Origin: a bacterium | GTDB taxonomy: Bacteria; 4484-113; JAGGVC01 | Length of the DNA: 38,824 nucleotides | NCBI GenBank assembly: GCA_039961635.1 | Contig: JABRWB010000055.1 | Span: 1-38,824, forward strand | Direction: 5' to 3' | Part shown: piece by piece, positions 32,032 to 38,824 of the stretch | Numbering within the stretch: position 1 is the first letter of the stretch | Layout: every line of letters starts with the position of its first letter | Notes under the pieces: generated by a model | The model's database searches: none | Told to the model about the DNA's origin: nothing | The model's input: the letters and a program-made list of their open reading frames with translations, nothing else | Position numbers and translations under genes: made by a program

Positions 32032-35000
32032 CTACCCGTTCCAGTCCAGGTAAATCAGGTCGCCGGTGGATTCCTCGTAATACACTATTCCCGGTTCTCC
32101 GGCAACCGAAATCATGCTTATGTATTTCGCCTCGGCCTGTCCGCCCGCAAGCAGCAGGTTTTCGTCCCATACGCTGCCGTCCGCATCCAGCGCGCGAAGA
32201 AGCGTGAGGTTGTAGCCGCCAAGCATCTGCGAGTGCGCCATCCAAGGCGCGCCGCCTACGTCCAAGAGCGAAGTATACCCATAGTTGGTTCCAAGCGATC
32301 CGTCTCCGCCGTCGAATCCCGAGCCGTTCCAGCTTTCGCCCAGGTCGTCGTCTGCGCGGATGTAGCGATTGTTTCCGAACATCCCAAGGTAACCGATTGC
32401 CGGACGCCCCGAAATAATCGCCAGATGGGAGCTGTACCCGCCGGTAGACCAATCATCAAAGACGTTTATCGGCGGATTCCATGCGCTTCCGGTCGAATCC
32501 ATTGCGCGGATGTAACGAGGCTGCGCGTTGGTCGAGCCGAAATATGCAATCGCCGGGTTGCCGCCAACGATTTTCATCGATGCATACTCGCCCGCGGTGT
32601 ATTGAGTGTCGAGCTTCATCGGCTCGCCCCAGGAGCTTCCAATGGCGTCCAGCGCGCGAACGTAAACCAGATCGCGCCCGACCGCGTCGAAATAAGCCGC
32701 CGCGGGATTTCCCGCGACTTCCTCAATCGAAACATCCTGCGTGTGAGTGCCGGTATTCGGTATCGCAACGGGCGACCTCCACATGGTCGCATCCCAGTTG
32801 AACGCCTGGACGAATTTCAGGCCGCTTGTTGCCGTGCAATACGCAACGCTCGCGACGCCGGCTACGATGCCGATGGACGTGAACGTGGACGCGTCCCCTG
32901 GCATGTCGATTGCGGCAGGCACGCGCCAGGAAGTACCGTCCTTGTTAAGTGCAGTTGTAAATTTCAACCTGCCCGCGGTGGAATCCACATATGCCACCGC
33001 CGGAGCGCCGTTAAGAACGCAGGACGACGCGTATTTGCCGACGTCGCCCGTGCTCGCCACGACATATCTGGTCCATTCGTCCACTACTTCGATGCCGACA
33101 AGTCTTTCGGTGTACGCCGCGTCGTTGTCCACGGCGCGGATAAGCGTATCGAAATCTCCCTCAAGAATGTATTCGTGGTCAAGCTCGATGTCCGGTCCGG
33201 TCTCGAGATCGAAAATTCCGTCGTTCTCCCAGTCCCACTGGACCGCGACCACGGTTCCGTCGTAATCCCCGGCAGCCAAATCGAAGCTGACCGAAAGAGG
33301 CGATTCGCCGCGCGCAAGCGTTGTACTGAGACTTATGTAAGGCAAATGGTTGTACGCAACGATTATATCATGCGAGTAAGATACTGCCTGCGCGCCCTTG
33401 TTGTCGGTCACGCGCAGCCGGGACGGATATTCGCCCGGTTCTGAATACGAATGGATTGCCGTCGGCCAGGCGTTCGGCCCTTCGTCGTAAACTCCGTCAC
33501 CGTCAAAATCCCATTCGTAAAGCTCGATCGAGCCGTCCTCGTCATAACTGTCGGACGCGTCGAATTCGACTTCCTCCTCGACCCGTACGCGGGATTTGAC
33601 ATCGAACCGCGCAACCGGAAACTTGTTGAACACAAGCCAGCGTTCCTTAATTGCCAGCGCTCCCCGGTTGTCGGTGACCACCAAGGTTACTTCCTCGGAG
33701 TTATCCGAGCTTTTGTCGTAGTAATGCGTCGCGATCGGCTCGGCCGTGTTCAAATCCATCTTTTTGTCGCCGTCGAAATCCCACTGGTAAAGAACGATGG
33801 AACCGTCCGCATCGAAACTTGCGGATGCGTCGAAAGTAACATCTCCTTTCACGGGAGGTGATTGCGGCGACCAACCGAAGTCCGCAACCGGAGGTTTGTT
33901 GCCCGCCGGATTGACCGCGACCATCGCGGATGCGACGGCGGTGCCGCCGCGATCATCCGTCACGCGAACGGCCGGCCGCACTCCGCCGATTTCGGTGTAA
34001 ACCGCGTCGGCGTACCATGACGTGGAGTCGCCGATAACCTCGAATTCCCCAGTACCATACAGATCCCATTCGAACTTGACAATCATTCCGTCGGGATCGC
34101 TGCTTTCGCTTGCATCCAGTTCAACCGACAGAGGAGCCGTCCCCTGGCTCGGCGTCGCCCGAAGCACCGGAACCGGCGGCTGGTTTTCGGGAACGGGAAT
34201 CTCCAGAGGAGCGCTCCATTCCCCAAGGTTTCCGACTTCGTCCATCGGATAAACCGCCGCGAATCCCGTAGTTCCCTCCGGAAGCGGAAAGTGGATCTTG
34301 AATTCGGAATCGAAATTGAAATCGGGAAAACGGAGTACGCCGACCGCATCCCATGGGCCGTCCGGCGTCGGAGAAATTAAAACGTAATACCACTCCACCC
34401 TGTGCATGTAATTCAACGCAATCGGAGTGATGTCGCCCACGCCAATTTCGCCGTTCTTGTCGCCGTCCGTCCAGGACTCGATGAAGTCGTTCTCTCCGTC
34501 GGACATGTCCGCCAGGTAGTGCAGCGCGATGGGCGTGATGTCGGTCACCCCCACCTCGCCGTTCGCGTCGTAGTCGCCGGTATTCACGTAAGTCCAAGAG
34601 AGCATCCCCGTTTCGGGATCGTACGCGAGGTCGGTCACCCTGCCGCTGTCGCCCGGAGGCGCGGCGGAAGTTATCTTGGAAAGGTTCAACTCTCTGGCGA
34701 GCGTCAGAATTGAATCCGCCAGCTCGTTCTTGAGCCGGTCGAACGTCGCGGGATTCGCACCCTCCGGCGCGCGCAGCCCGCGGATGCGCGCGACGATCGC
34801 GTCGATGTCCTCGGATTTGGGTGCGGCCGCGACCGGCACCTGCAATGCAGGCGAAACATTCAGTGAAGCTTCGGACGTTGCCGCCGGTGCGGACGCATCC
34901 AGGCGCTCCGGGCCGCTCAGCCGGCCGCCTTTTCCGCAAGATGCAAGCGCAAGCGCGCAGAACGCGACAGCGAGAATGAAAACGATGAATGCGAACAGAA

Positions 35001-35037
35001 ACGGCGGAAGGCATCCGCTGGATGGCTTGTATTCCAT
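32032..35037 (-). CDS. Large lipoprotein: dockerin-like pair, four PKD domains, repeat propeller
   Basis: The 1001-residue product starts with a signal peptide ending at LASC (Cys34). A helical segment (IDAIVARIRGLRAPEG...) leads to two EF-hand-like calcium loops at 154-175 and 191-210 (GDYDANGEVGVTDITPIAL, DGDKNGEIGVGDITPIAL). A fibronectin-like segment follows, then four PKD domains at about 286-376, 381-470, 471-561 and 562-651, each with the D-x-DGxI...WDxxxDG pattern. Residues 656-1001 hold about seven repeats of G-x-P-A-I-A-Y-F...L-x-Y-V-R-A-x-D, probably a beta-propeller. No catalytic motif is seen; an adhesive or polymer-binding surface protein is likely. AAGGAGG lies 8 nt before the ATG. 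It shares its N-terminal module with the 27234-30017 protein. Confidence 0.82.
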   Translation of the reverse strand: MEYKPSSGCLPPFLFAFIVFILAVAFCALALASCGKGGRLSGPERLDASAPAATSEASLNVSPALQVPVAAAPKSEDIDAIVARIRGLRAPEGANPATFDRLKNELADSILTLARELNLSKITSAAPPGDSGRVTDLAYDPETGMLSWTYVNTGDYDANGEVGVTDITPIALHYLADMSDGENDFIESWTDGDKNGEIGVGDITPIALNYMHRVEWYYVLISPTPDGPWDAVGVLRFPDFNFDSEFKIHFPLPEGTTGFAAVYPMDEVGNLGEWSAPLEIPVPENQPPVPVLRATPSQGTAPLSVELDASESSDPDGMIVKFEWDLYGTGEFEVIGDSTSWYADAVYTEIGGVRPAVRVTDDRGGTAVASAMVAVNPAGNKPPVADFGWSPQSPPVKGDVTFDASASFDADGSIVLYQWDFDGDKKMDLNTAEPIATHYYDKSSDNSEEVTLVVTDNRGALAIKERWLVFNKFPVARFDVKSRVRVEEEVEFDASDSYDEDGSIELYEWDFDGDGVYDEGPNAWPTAIHSYSEPGEYPSRLRVTDNKGAQAVSYSHDIIVAYNHLPYISLSTTLARGESPLSVSFDLAAGDYDGTVVAVQWDWENDGIFDLETGPDIELDHEYILEGDFDTLIRAVDNDAAYTERLVGIEVVDEWTRYVVASTGDVGKYASSCVLNGAPAVAYVDSTAGRLKFTTALNKDGTSWRVPAAIDMPGDASTFTSIGIVAGVASVAYCTATSGLKFVQAFNWDATMWRSPVAIPNTGTHTQDVSIEEVAGNPAAAYFDAVGRDLVYVRALDAIGSSWGEPMKLDTQYTAGEYASMKIVGGNPAIAYFGSTNAQPRYIRAMDSTGSAWNPPINVFDDWSTGGYSSHLAIISGRPAIGYLGMFGNNRYIRADDDLGESWNGSGFDGGDGSLGTNYGYTSLLDVGGAPWMAHSQMLGGYNLTLLRALDADGSVWDENLLLAGGQAEAKYISMISVAGEPGIVYYEESTGDLIYLDWNG

Positions 35038-35087
35038 CTGTTTGTCCTCCTTCTTTTACCGGGGATGCGGGAGGACGGCCGGGTCAA

Positions 35088-35117
35088 ATTGTAGCACATC
35101 TCCGCCCCAAAACGCAA
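35088..35117 (-). promoter_or_regulatory. Extended -10 promoter of the large lipoprotein gene
   Basis: On the minus strand TGCTACAAT forms an extended -10 (TACAAT at 35093-35088), with TTGCGT 18 nt upstream (35117-35112). The start codon is about 50 nt downstream, after a strong Shine-Dalgarno. Confidence 0.55.
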
Positions 35118-35154
35118 TCGGCGGATGGCCGGGGGCACATCGCCCGGATTCGCG

Positions 35155-35181
35155 CAAAAAAATGGCGGGCTTCCGCCCGCC
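35155..35181 (-). terminator. Intrinsic terminator after rpmA
   Basis: On the minus strand a 7-bp stem GGCGGGC/GCCCGCC (35181-35175 with 35170-35164) closes a GGAA tetraloop. It is followed by A and seven Ts (35162-35156). It ends the rplU-rpmA transcript 30 nt after the rpmA stop. Confidence 0.9.
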
Positions 35182-35212
35182 GGTTTGATTCGATGCAATT
35201 GCCGCGGCCGCG

Positions 35213-35464
35213 CTATTCCTGGTCTATGAACGCGATGCGCTTTCCGCAGTGGATGCGGTAGCCGATCTTGCCGTCGGTCAGAGCGAACAGCGTGAAGTCC
35301 TTGCCCATCCCCACGCCCGGTCCGGGGTGGATTTCGCTTCCCCGCTGGCGAACGAGGATGTTGCCCGCGACCGCCTTCTGGCCGGCGTAAAGCTTGACGC
35401 CGAGCCGCTGCGACTGCGAATCGCGTCCGTTTTTCGAGCTTCCTAGTCCCTTTTTATGCGCCAT
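35213..35464 (-). CDS. rpmA: 50S ribosomal protein L27
   Basis: An 83-residue protein with the full L27 pattern: [20 protein letters not shown] at the start, then [16 protein letters not shown], PGxGVGMGKD and the C-terminal GYRIHCGKR. It sits near the peptidyl transferase centre. The N-terminus begins directly with the mature form (MAHKKG), without the cleaved extension seen in Firmicutes. AGGAG precedes the ATG; rplU is 9 nt upstream. Confidence 0.97.
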   Translation of the reverse strand: MAHKKGLGSSKNGRDSQSQRLGVKLYAGQKAVAGNILVRQRGSEIHPGPGVGMGKDFTLFALTDGKIGYRIHCGKRIAFIDQE

Positions 35465-35473
35465 ATTAGACTC

Positions 35474-35785
35474 CTAACCCTCGATACCGGTGCACTTGAT
35501 GTATGTAAGATGGTCGCGGTGGCCGTGGGTGCGCTTGTAGTTTTCCTTCGGCGTGAACTTGAAGACGGTTATCTTCTTGCCCTTCGCGTGGCGCAGGACC
35601 TCGAAAGTGACCTTCGCGCCGTCCACATAGGGCTTGCCGATCTTCGCCTCGCCGCCGTTCTTGACGAGCAGCACCTTGTCGCAGGTGAACGACTGGCCGG
35701 GCTCGTGGTCCAGCGCGAACGTGCGCACGACCGTGCCTTCCTCGACCATGAACTGCTTACCCGAAAGCTCAAGCACCGCGAACAT
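35474..35785 (-). CDS. rplU: 50S ribosomal protein L21
   Basis: The 103-residue protein shows typical L21 features: FAVLELSGKQFMVEEG at the start, a DKVLLV strand, KIGKPYVDGAKV and the RNA-binding FKFTPKENYKRTHGHRDHLTYIK end. The start at 35785 is set by GGAGG five bases upstream; the frame opens slightly earlier at a TTG, which is not used. A consensus promoter lies just upstream, and rpmA follows in the normal rplU-rpmA order. No DUF464 gene lies between them. Confidence 0.97.
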   Translation of the reverse strand: MFAVLELSGKQFMVEEGTVVRTFALDHEPGQSFTCDKVLLVKNGGEAKIGKPYVDGAKVTFEVLRHAKGKKITVFKFTPKENYKRTHGHRDHLTYIKCTGIEG

Positions 35786-35811
35786 ACATACCTCCAAACA
35801 GGCGAACGGGA

Positions 35812-35840
35812 ATTTTAGCGCGGGACAAGGGGGGTGTCAA
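35812..35840 (-). promoter_or_regulatory. Consensus promoter of rplU-rpmA
   Basis: On the minus strand TTGACA (35840-35835) and TAAAAT (35817-35812) are 17 nt apart, as expected for a highly expressed ribosomal protein operon. The leader would be about 20 nt. Confidence 0.85.
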
Positions 35841-35956
35841 GGGGCGGCGGGAAGGCCGAGGAGGCCGATTCGTTGAACCAATGGCCTTTATGCCTGACAA
35901 ATAATGTGGGTTCAGACGAGAAGATAAGGTATGCCGGGACCGTACTTGCAGCCTGT

Positions 35957-36295
35957 CTACTTCCCCTTCGGTGCAGACTCAAGCCGGGACTGCGATGCCG
36001 CGATTCCAACGCCAGACGCACTCCGGGCGCGGACGGCCGCGGCGCGCTTCGAGGCCGGACCAGACTGCTTGGGGCGCTGCACGAAATTGCAGGAAGGCGT
36101 CCAGACAACGCTGAAATCCTCGGCGGAAAGAGGAACGAGGGCCTTCGTCCGGCCCCGCCTGTCCGAAAACTCCACTTCGTAATGGCCGTCCTTGAGGAAC
36201 TCCACGATGGTTCCTTGCCTGCCTTTTCTCAATCCGCGCGCGGATATCCCCTTCTCAAGGGCTATCACGGAAAGAAGTTCGATTTTTGCAGCCAT
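35957..36295 (-). CDS. DUF4926-like small protein
   Basis: A 112-residue protein. Residues 1-60 (IELLSVIALEKGISARGLRKGRQGTIVEFL...YEVEFSDRRGRTKALVPLSAED) match the pattern of DUF4926, a small SH3-like domain of unknown role. The rest is a basic, low-complexity tail rich in Ala, Ser and Arg that ends in ESAPKGK; a tail like this may bind nucleic acid or be disordered. A typical DUF4926 protein is about 65 residues, so the tail is extra. No clear Shine-Dalgarno is seen at the ATG. Confidence 0.65.
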   Translation of the reverse strand: MAAKIELLSVIALEKGISARGLRKGRQGTIVEFLKDGHYEVEFSDRRGRTKALVPLSAEDFSVVWTPSCNFVQRPKQSGPASKRAAAVRARSASGVGIAASQSRLESAPKGK

Positions 36296-36404
36296 CGTTT
36301 CAACCGCCTCGGCTAATCCGGGTAACAGGTAACCAGCCTTGGGACCGAATCCCCAAACGGAATGATCCAGATGCTTAGTATTCGAACCTTCTACCTAGTA
36401 ATTC

Positions 36405-36426
36405 GCGCGGGCATGGATGCCCGCGC
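36405..36426. repeat. Hairpin between the DUF4926-like gene and transketolase
   Basis: GCGCGGGCA (36405-36413) pairs with TGCCCGCGC (36418-36426) around a 4-nt loop. It lies just past the stop of the minus-strand transketolase gene. No U-run follows, so a terminator role is uncertain. Confidence 0.5.
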
Positions 36427-36436
36427 TCCCTTACAG

Positions 36437-37456
36437 CTATACCTTTGCCGCCCCCACCGCTTCCTTGTGCTTCGCGGCGATGTTTTCCGGCGTCAGATTG
36501 GCGATTTTGATCATATCCTCCGGCGGGCCGCTGGACAAATACATATTCGGTATCCCCACTATTCGCATCGGGACGCGGTGGTCGCTCTGGACGACGGTGC
36601 GGGCGACGATGCTACCCAGCCCGCCCCATACGTTGTGCTCCTCGGCGGTCGTAATCGCGCCGGTCTCGGCGGCGGCGGCGAGTATCGCGTCCTCGTCAAT
36701 CGGCTTGAGCGTGCTCATGTTAAGCACGCGGGGATGGATGCCTTCCTCCGCAAGCAGGTCGGCCGCGCGCTCGGCCTTGTGCACCATGTATCCGCAGGCG
36801 ATGATCGTTCCGTCCGTGCCCTCGCGAATCACGCTGGCTTTTCCGTGCGCCCAAGGATCTTCCGGCGATGTCGTAATGGGCACCTTCTCCCGCCCCATCC
36901 GGAAATAAACCGGGCCGACGTAGTCCGCCGTCCAGCGCACGACCTTTATCGTTTCGTAATAGTCGCACGGTACGATGACAGTCATATTGACCAGCGCGCA
37001 GGTGTTGGAAAGGTCTTCCATGGACTGGTGCGAGGGGCCGTCCTGGCCGACGGAGATTCCGCCGTGCGCGGCCGCGACGCGGACGTTGCAGTTGGTGTAA
37101 TCAACCGTGTTGCGAAGCTGGTCGAGCGAACGGGATGCGAGGAACTGTGCGTAGCTGGATAAGTATGGGATGAAACCCATCAGCGACAGCCCCGCCGCGA
37201 CGTTCATCATATTCTGCTCGGCTATTCCCGTCTCGAAAAACCTGCGCTTCGTCGCCGGATCGTCGCGGAAGTATTTTGTCAGTGTGCTTTCCGCGAGGTC
37301 TGCGTCAAGGACGACGATGCGAGGGTTGACCTTGCCGAGTTCCACGAGCGTGCGCCCGTAAGCTTCTCGTGTGAGAACGGCCTCGCCTTTCTTGTAGATT
37401 GCCTCGATCGGCGCGCCGACCAGGCTTGTGGAGGTTGCGGTTGCGACATTGCTCAC
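36437..37456 (-). CDS. Transketolase, C-terminal subunit
   Basis: The 339-residue protein corresponds to the pyrimidine-binding and C-terminal domains of transketolase. It has RIVVLDADLAESTLT, the catalytic glutamate in FETGIAEQNM, AAHGGISVGQDGPSHQ and the C-terminal EEHNVWGGLGSIVA. In split transketolases it associates with the N-terminal subunit to form the active thiamine diphosphate enzyme of the pentose phosphate pathway. GTG 37456 overlaps the stop of the N-terminal subunit gene (GTGA), with GGGGAGGTGAGG upstream, so translation is coupled. The frame extends further upstream but only over the preceding gene. Confidence 0.94.
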   Translation of the reverse strand: MSNVATATSTSLVGAPIEAIYKKGEAVLTREAYGRTLVELGKVNPRIVVLDADLAESTLTKYFRDDPATKRRFFETGIAEQNMMNVAAGLSLMGFIPYLSSYAQFLASRSLDQLRNTVDYTNCNVRVAAAHGGISVGQDGPSHQSMEDLSNTCALVNMTVIVPCDYYETIKVVRWTADYVGPVYFRMGREKVPITTSPEDPWAHGKASVIREGTDGTIIACGYMVHKAERAADLLAEEGIHPRVLNMSTLKPIDEDAILAAAAETGAITTAEEHNVWGGLGSIVARTVVQSDHRVPMRIVGIPNMYLSSGPPEDMIKIANLTPENIAAKHKEAVGAAKV

Positions 37457-38337
37457 TTGAACCTCACCTCCCCGTAGGATGCGAGCGCCTCTTCGGGCGT
37501 TTCGTCGAAACCGAGTTCTTTGAGCATTTGAGCGGCCTCGTCGCGCTTGGGGGGGCGGCCGTGCCATCCGGGGATGTTCTCGTAAGTCGGGCAGCCCTTC
37601 ATCATCACGGTTTTCATTATCAGCGCCTTGGGTTTTCCGCTTTTGGACGCCAGAGCGGCGTCCCATGCCTGAAGTATTTCTTCCATATTGTGGCCGTCAA
37701 CCCAAATCGTTTCAAAATGGAACGCCTCGAGTTTTTTGTCCAAAGGATCGATTCGCATAACGTCGCGGACGTGCCCGTCTATCTGCGCGTCGTTGTAATC
37801 TATCGTAACGTACAGGTTGTCCAGGCCGTAGTGCCCGGCGGACATGATGGCTTCCCAGATCTGACCCTCTTGAAGTTCGCCGTCGCCGCAGTTGACAAAG
37901 ATGCGCACATCGTCCCAGCCGTGCAGCTTCGCGCCGTGCGCCATCCCGACGCCGACGGAAAGCCCCTGCCCCAGACTGCCTGTGTTGACTTCCAGTCCGT
38001 CAAGCTTGGTCGCGTTGGGGTGGCCTTGAAGCTTGCTCTGCGTCGTGCGGAACGTCATCAGGTAACTCGGATGGAAAAATCCGCGGCGGGCGAGAAGCGC
38101 GTAATTCAGCATGCTGCAATGGCCGTTCGACATGATGAACCGGTCGCGGCGCTCCCATTTGGGCTCATCGGGACGTACGCGCAGATGATGAAACCAAAGC
38201 GCAGTTAGATAATCCGCGGCCGAGAGCGGCCCGCCTGGATGGCCGCTGGCCGCCTTCCAGACGCCGACGATGACGTCGCGCCGGATGGTGTGGGCCATCG
38301 CTTCAAGCTTGTCCTTCGGCCATTTGAGTGCGTCCAT
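37453..38337 (-). CDS. Transketolase, N-terminal subunit
   Basis: The 294-residue thiamine diphosphate-binding half of transketolase. Family motifs are present: KAASGHPGGPLSAADYLTALWF, MSNGHCSMLNYALL, the GSLGQGLSVGVGMA loop, and the cofactor motif GDGELQEGQIWEA running to DYNDAQIDG. The ATG at 38337 has GGAGG about 5 nt upstream. It forms a two-gene unit with the C-terminal subunit; this split form occurs in many bacteria and archaea. A TATAAT lies about 80 nt upstream. Confidence 0.94.
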   Translation of the reverse strand: MDALKWPKDKLEAMAHTIRRDVIVGVWKAASGHPGGPLSAADYLTALWFHHLRVRPDEPKWERRDRFIMSNGHCSMLNYALLARRGFFHPSYLMTFRTTQSKLQGHPNATKLDGLEVNTGSLGQGLSVGVGMAHGAKLHGWDDVRIFVNCGDGELQEGQIWEAIMSAGHYGLDNLYVTIDYNDAQIDGHVRDVMRIDPLDKKLEAFHFETIWVDGHNMEEILQAWDAALASKSGKPKALIMKTVMMKGCPTYENIPGWHGRPPKRDEAAQMLKELGFDETPEEALASYGEVRFK

Positions 38338-38420
38338 AAAACCTCCGCCTTTCGGCGAAAACAATCGCTTGAAATGAAAACGCGGCCCCCGACGATGCCG
38401 CAAAGCCGCGCGCGGGCGGG

Positions 38421-38426
38421 ATTATA
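38421..38426 (-). promoter_or_regulatory. TATAAT box of the transketolase operon
   Basis: On the minus strand TATAAT reads 38426 to 38421, about 84 nt upstream of the ATG at 38337. No good -35 hexamer is present at the right distance. Confidence 0.45.
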
Positions 38427-38484
38427 ACATGAGGAAAAACGCATCGCAGGGCAGGCGATTTATGTGAAAAATCCCAGGAATTTC

Positions 38485-38824
38485 TCAACCGTCGGCTCGC
38501 TCTTTCGTTTTGCCGTGCGGATGCGCCTTCTCGTACGACTTCCGCAGATGCGCCGGACTCACCTTCGTATATATTTCGCTCGTAGAAATATCGCTGTGGC
38601 CGAGAAGCTGTTGGATTACGCGCAGGTCGGCGCCGCCTTCCAAAAGGTGCGTGGCGAACGCGTGGCGCAGCTTGTGCGGCGTGAGCGCGATGTCTATACC
38701 GACGAACTCGCGAAGCTGTTTTAGCGCGGTTTGAACCTGGCGCGCGGAAAGCCGTTTTCCCTCCCGCGAAACGAACAGCGCGCGCCTGCCGTCCGCCAGC
38801 GCCGCCGCCTGGGCAGGGTCGGTT
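38485..38824 (-). CDS. Tyrosine recombinase XerC/XerD family, C-terminal part (cut by window end)
   Basis: The minus-strand frame is open from the window end to a TGA at 38487-38485, giving about 112 residues. They contain the C-terminal catalytic region of tyrosine recombinases: [20 protein letters not shown] (with the H-x-x-R), [20 protein letters not shown] carrying the conserved histidine and the nucleophilic tyrosine in EIYTKV. The N-terminal SAM-like domain and the first catalytic arginine lie beyond the window. Xer proteins resolve chromosome dimers at dif; an integrase of the same family cannot be excluded, but the match to the XerC/D C-terminus is close. Confidence 0.88.
   Translation of the reverse strand, partial: TDPAQAAALADGRRALFVSREGKRLSARQVQTALKQLREFVGIDIALTPHKLRHAFATHLLEGGADLRVIQQLLGHSDISTSEIYTKVSPAHLRKSYEKAHPHGKTKERADG

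Overview
The window is about 38.8 kb of fairly GC-rich bacterial chromosome, densely packed with genes on both strands. I see no rRNA or tRNA gene, CRISPR array, insertion sequence or prophage. The organism cannot be named from the sequence. The gene set suggests an uncultured bacterium, probably with two membranes. It has an MsbA-type exporter, many lipoproteins with clear lipoboxes, an S-layer-homology protein, a Bacteroidetes-type succinate dehydrogenase, a split transketolase and a tmk-yaaR pair of the kind known from Firmicutes. Proteins carrying dockerin-like or PKD modules recall poorly characterised environmental lineages. GTG and TTG starts are common, and so are -10 boxes lying only 6-10 nt upstream of the start codon (probable leaderless mRNAs).

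Layout. 1-566: the first codons of a minus-strand gene, its promoter and a long leader, then apparently non-coding DNA. 567-4586: MsbA-like ABC exporter, RdgB house-cleaning pyrophosphatase, SLH-repeat envelope protein and a membrane GGDEF protein with a degenerate active site. 4680-9799: rhomboid protease, a flavin/Fe-S electron-transfer subunit, an isochorismatase-fold hydrolase, a CPA2-type cation/proton antiporter and an M19 dipeptidase. 9851-14868: beta-rich lipoprotein, phosphohexomutase, TMEM43-like membrane protein and a proline-rich lipoprotein ending in a strong terminator. 14974-18755: a consensus promoter drives a PKD lipoprotein, a fibre-like repeat protein split by a one-base frameshift and a small acidic protein. 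An AT-richer tract starts inside the lipoprotein gene and ends inside the fibre gene.

18881-22800: respiratory/TCA cluster of fumarase beta subunit and sdhC-sdhA-sdhB. 22806-26495 (minus): tmk, yaaR, a double-GAF degenerate GGDEF protein and a NucS-like nuclease with an N-terminal helix-turn-helix. 26573-30017: two exported proteins, the second with a dockerin-like pair, PKD domain and a putative glycoside-hydrolase barrel. 30388-35037 (minus): FtsY with TPR repeats in place of the usual acidic domain, and a 1001-residue lipoprotein with the same dockerin-like module, four PKD domains and a repeat beta-propeller. 35213-38824 (minus): rplU-rpmA with consensus promoter and terminator, a DUF4926-like protein, the two transketolase halves and the C-terminal part of a XerC/D recombinase.

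The most unusual points are the recurrent leaderless promoter geometry, the TPR-FtsY fusion, the pair of lipoproteins sharing a lipobox plus dockerin-like module either side of ftsY, the compositionally distinct frameshifted fibre locus, and two GGDEF proteins that both lack the catalytic glutamate.
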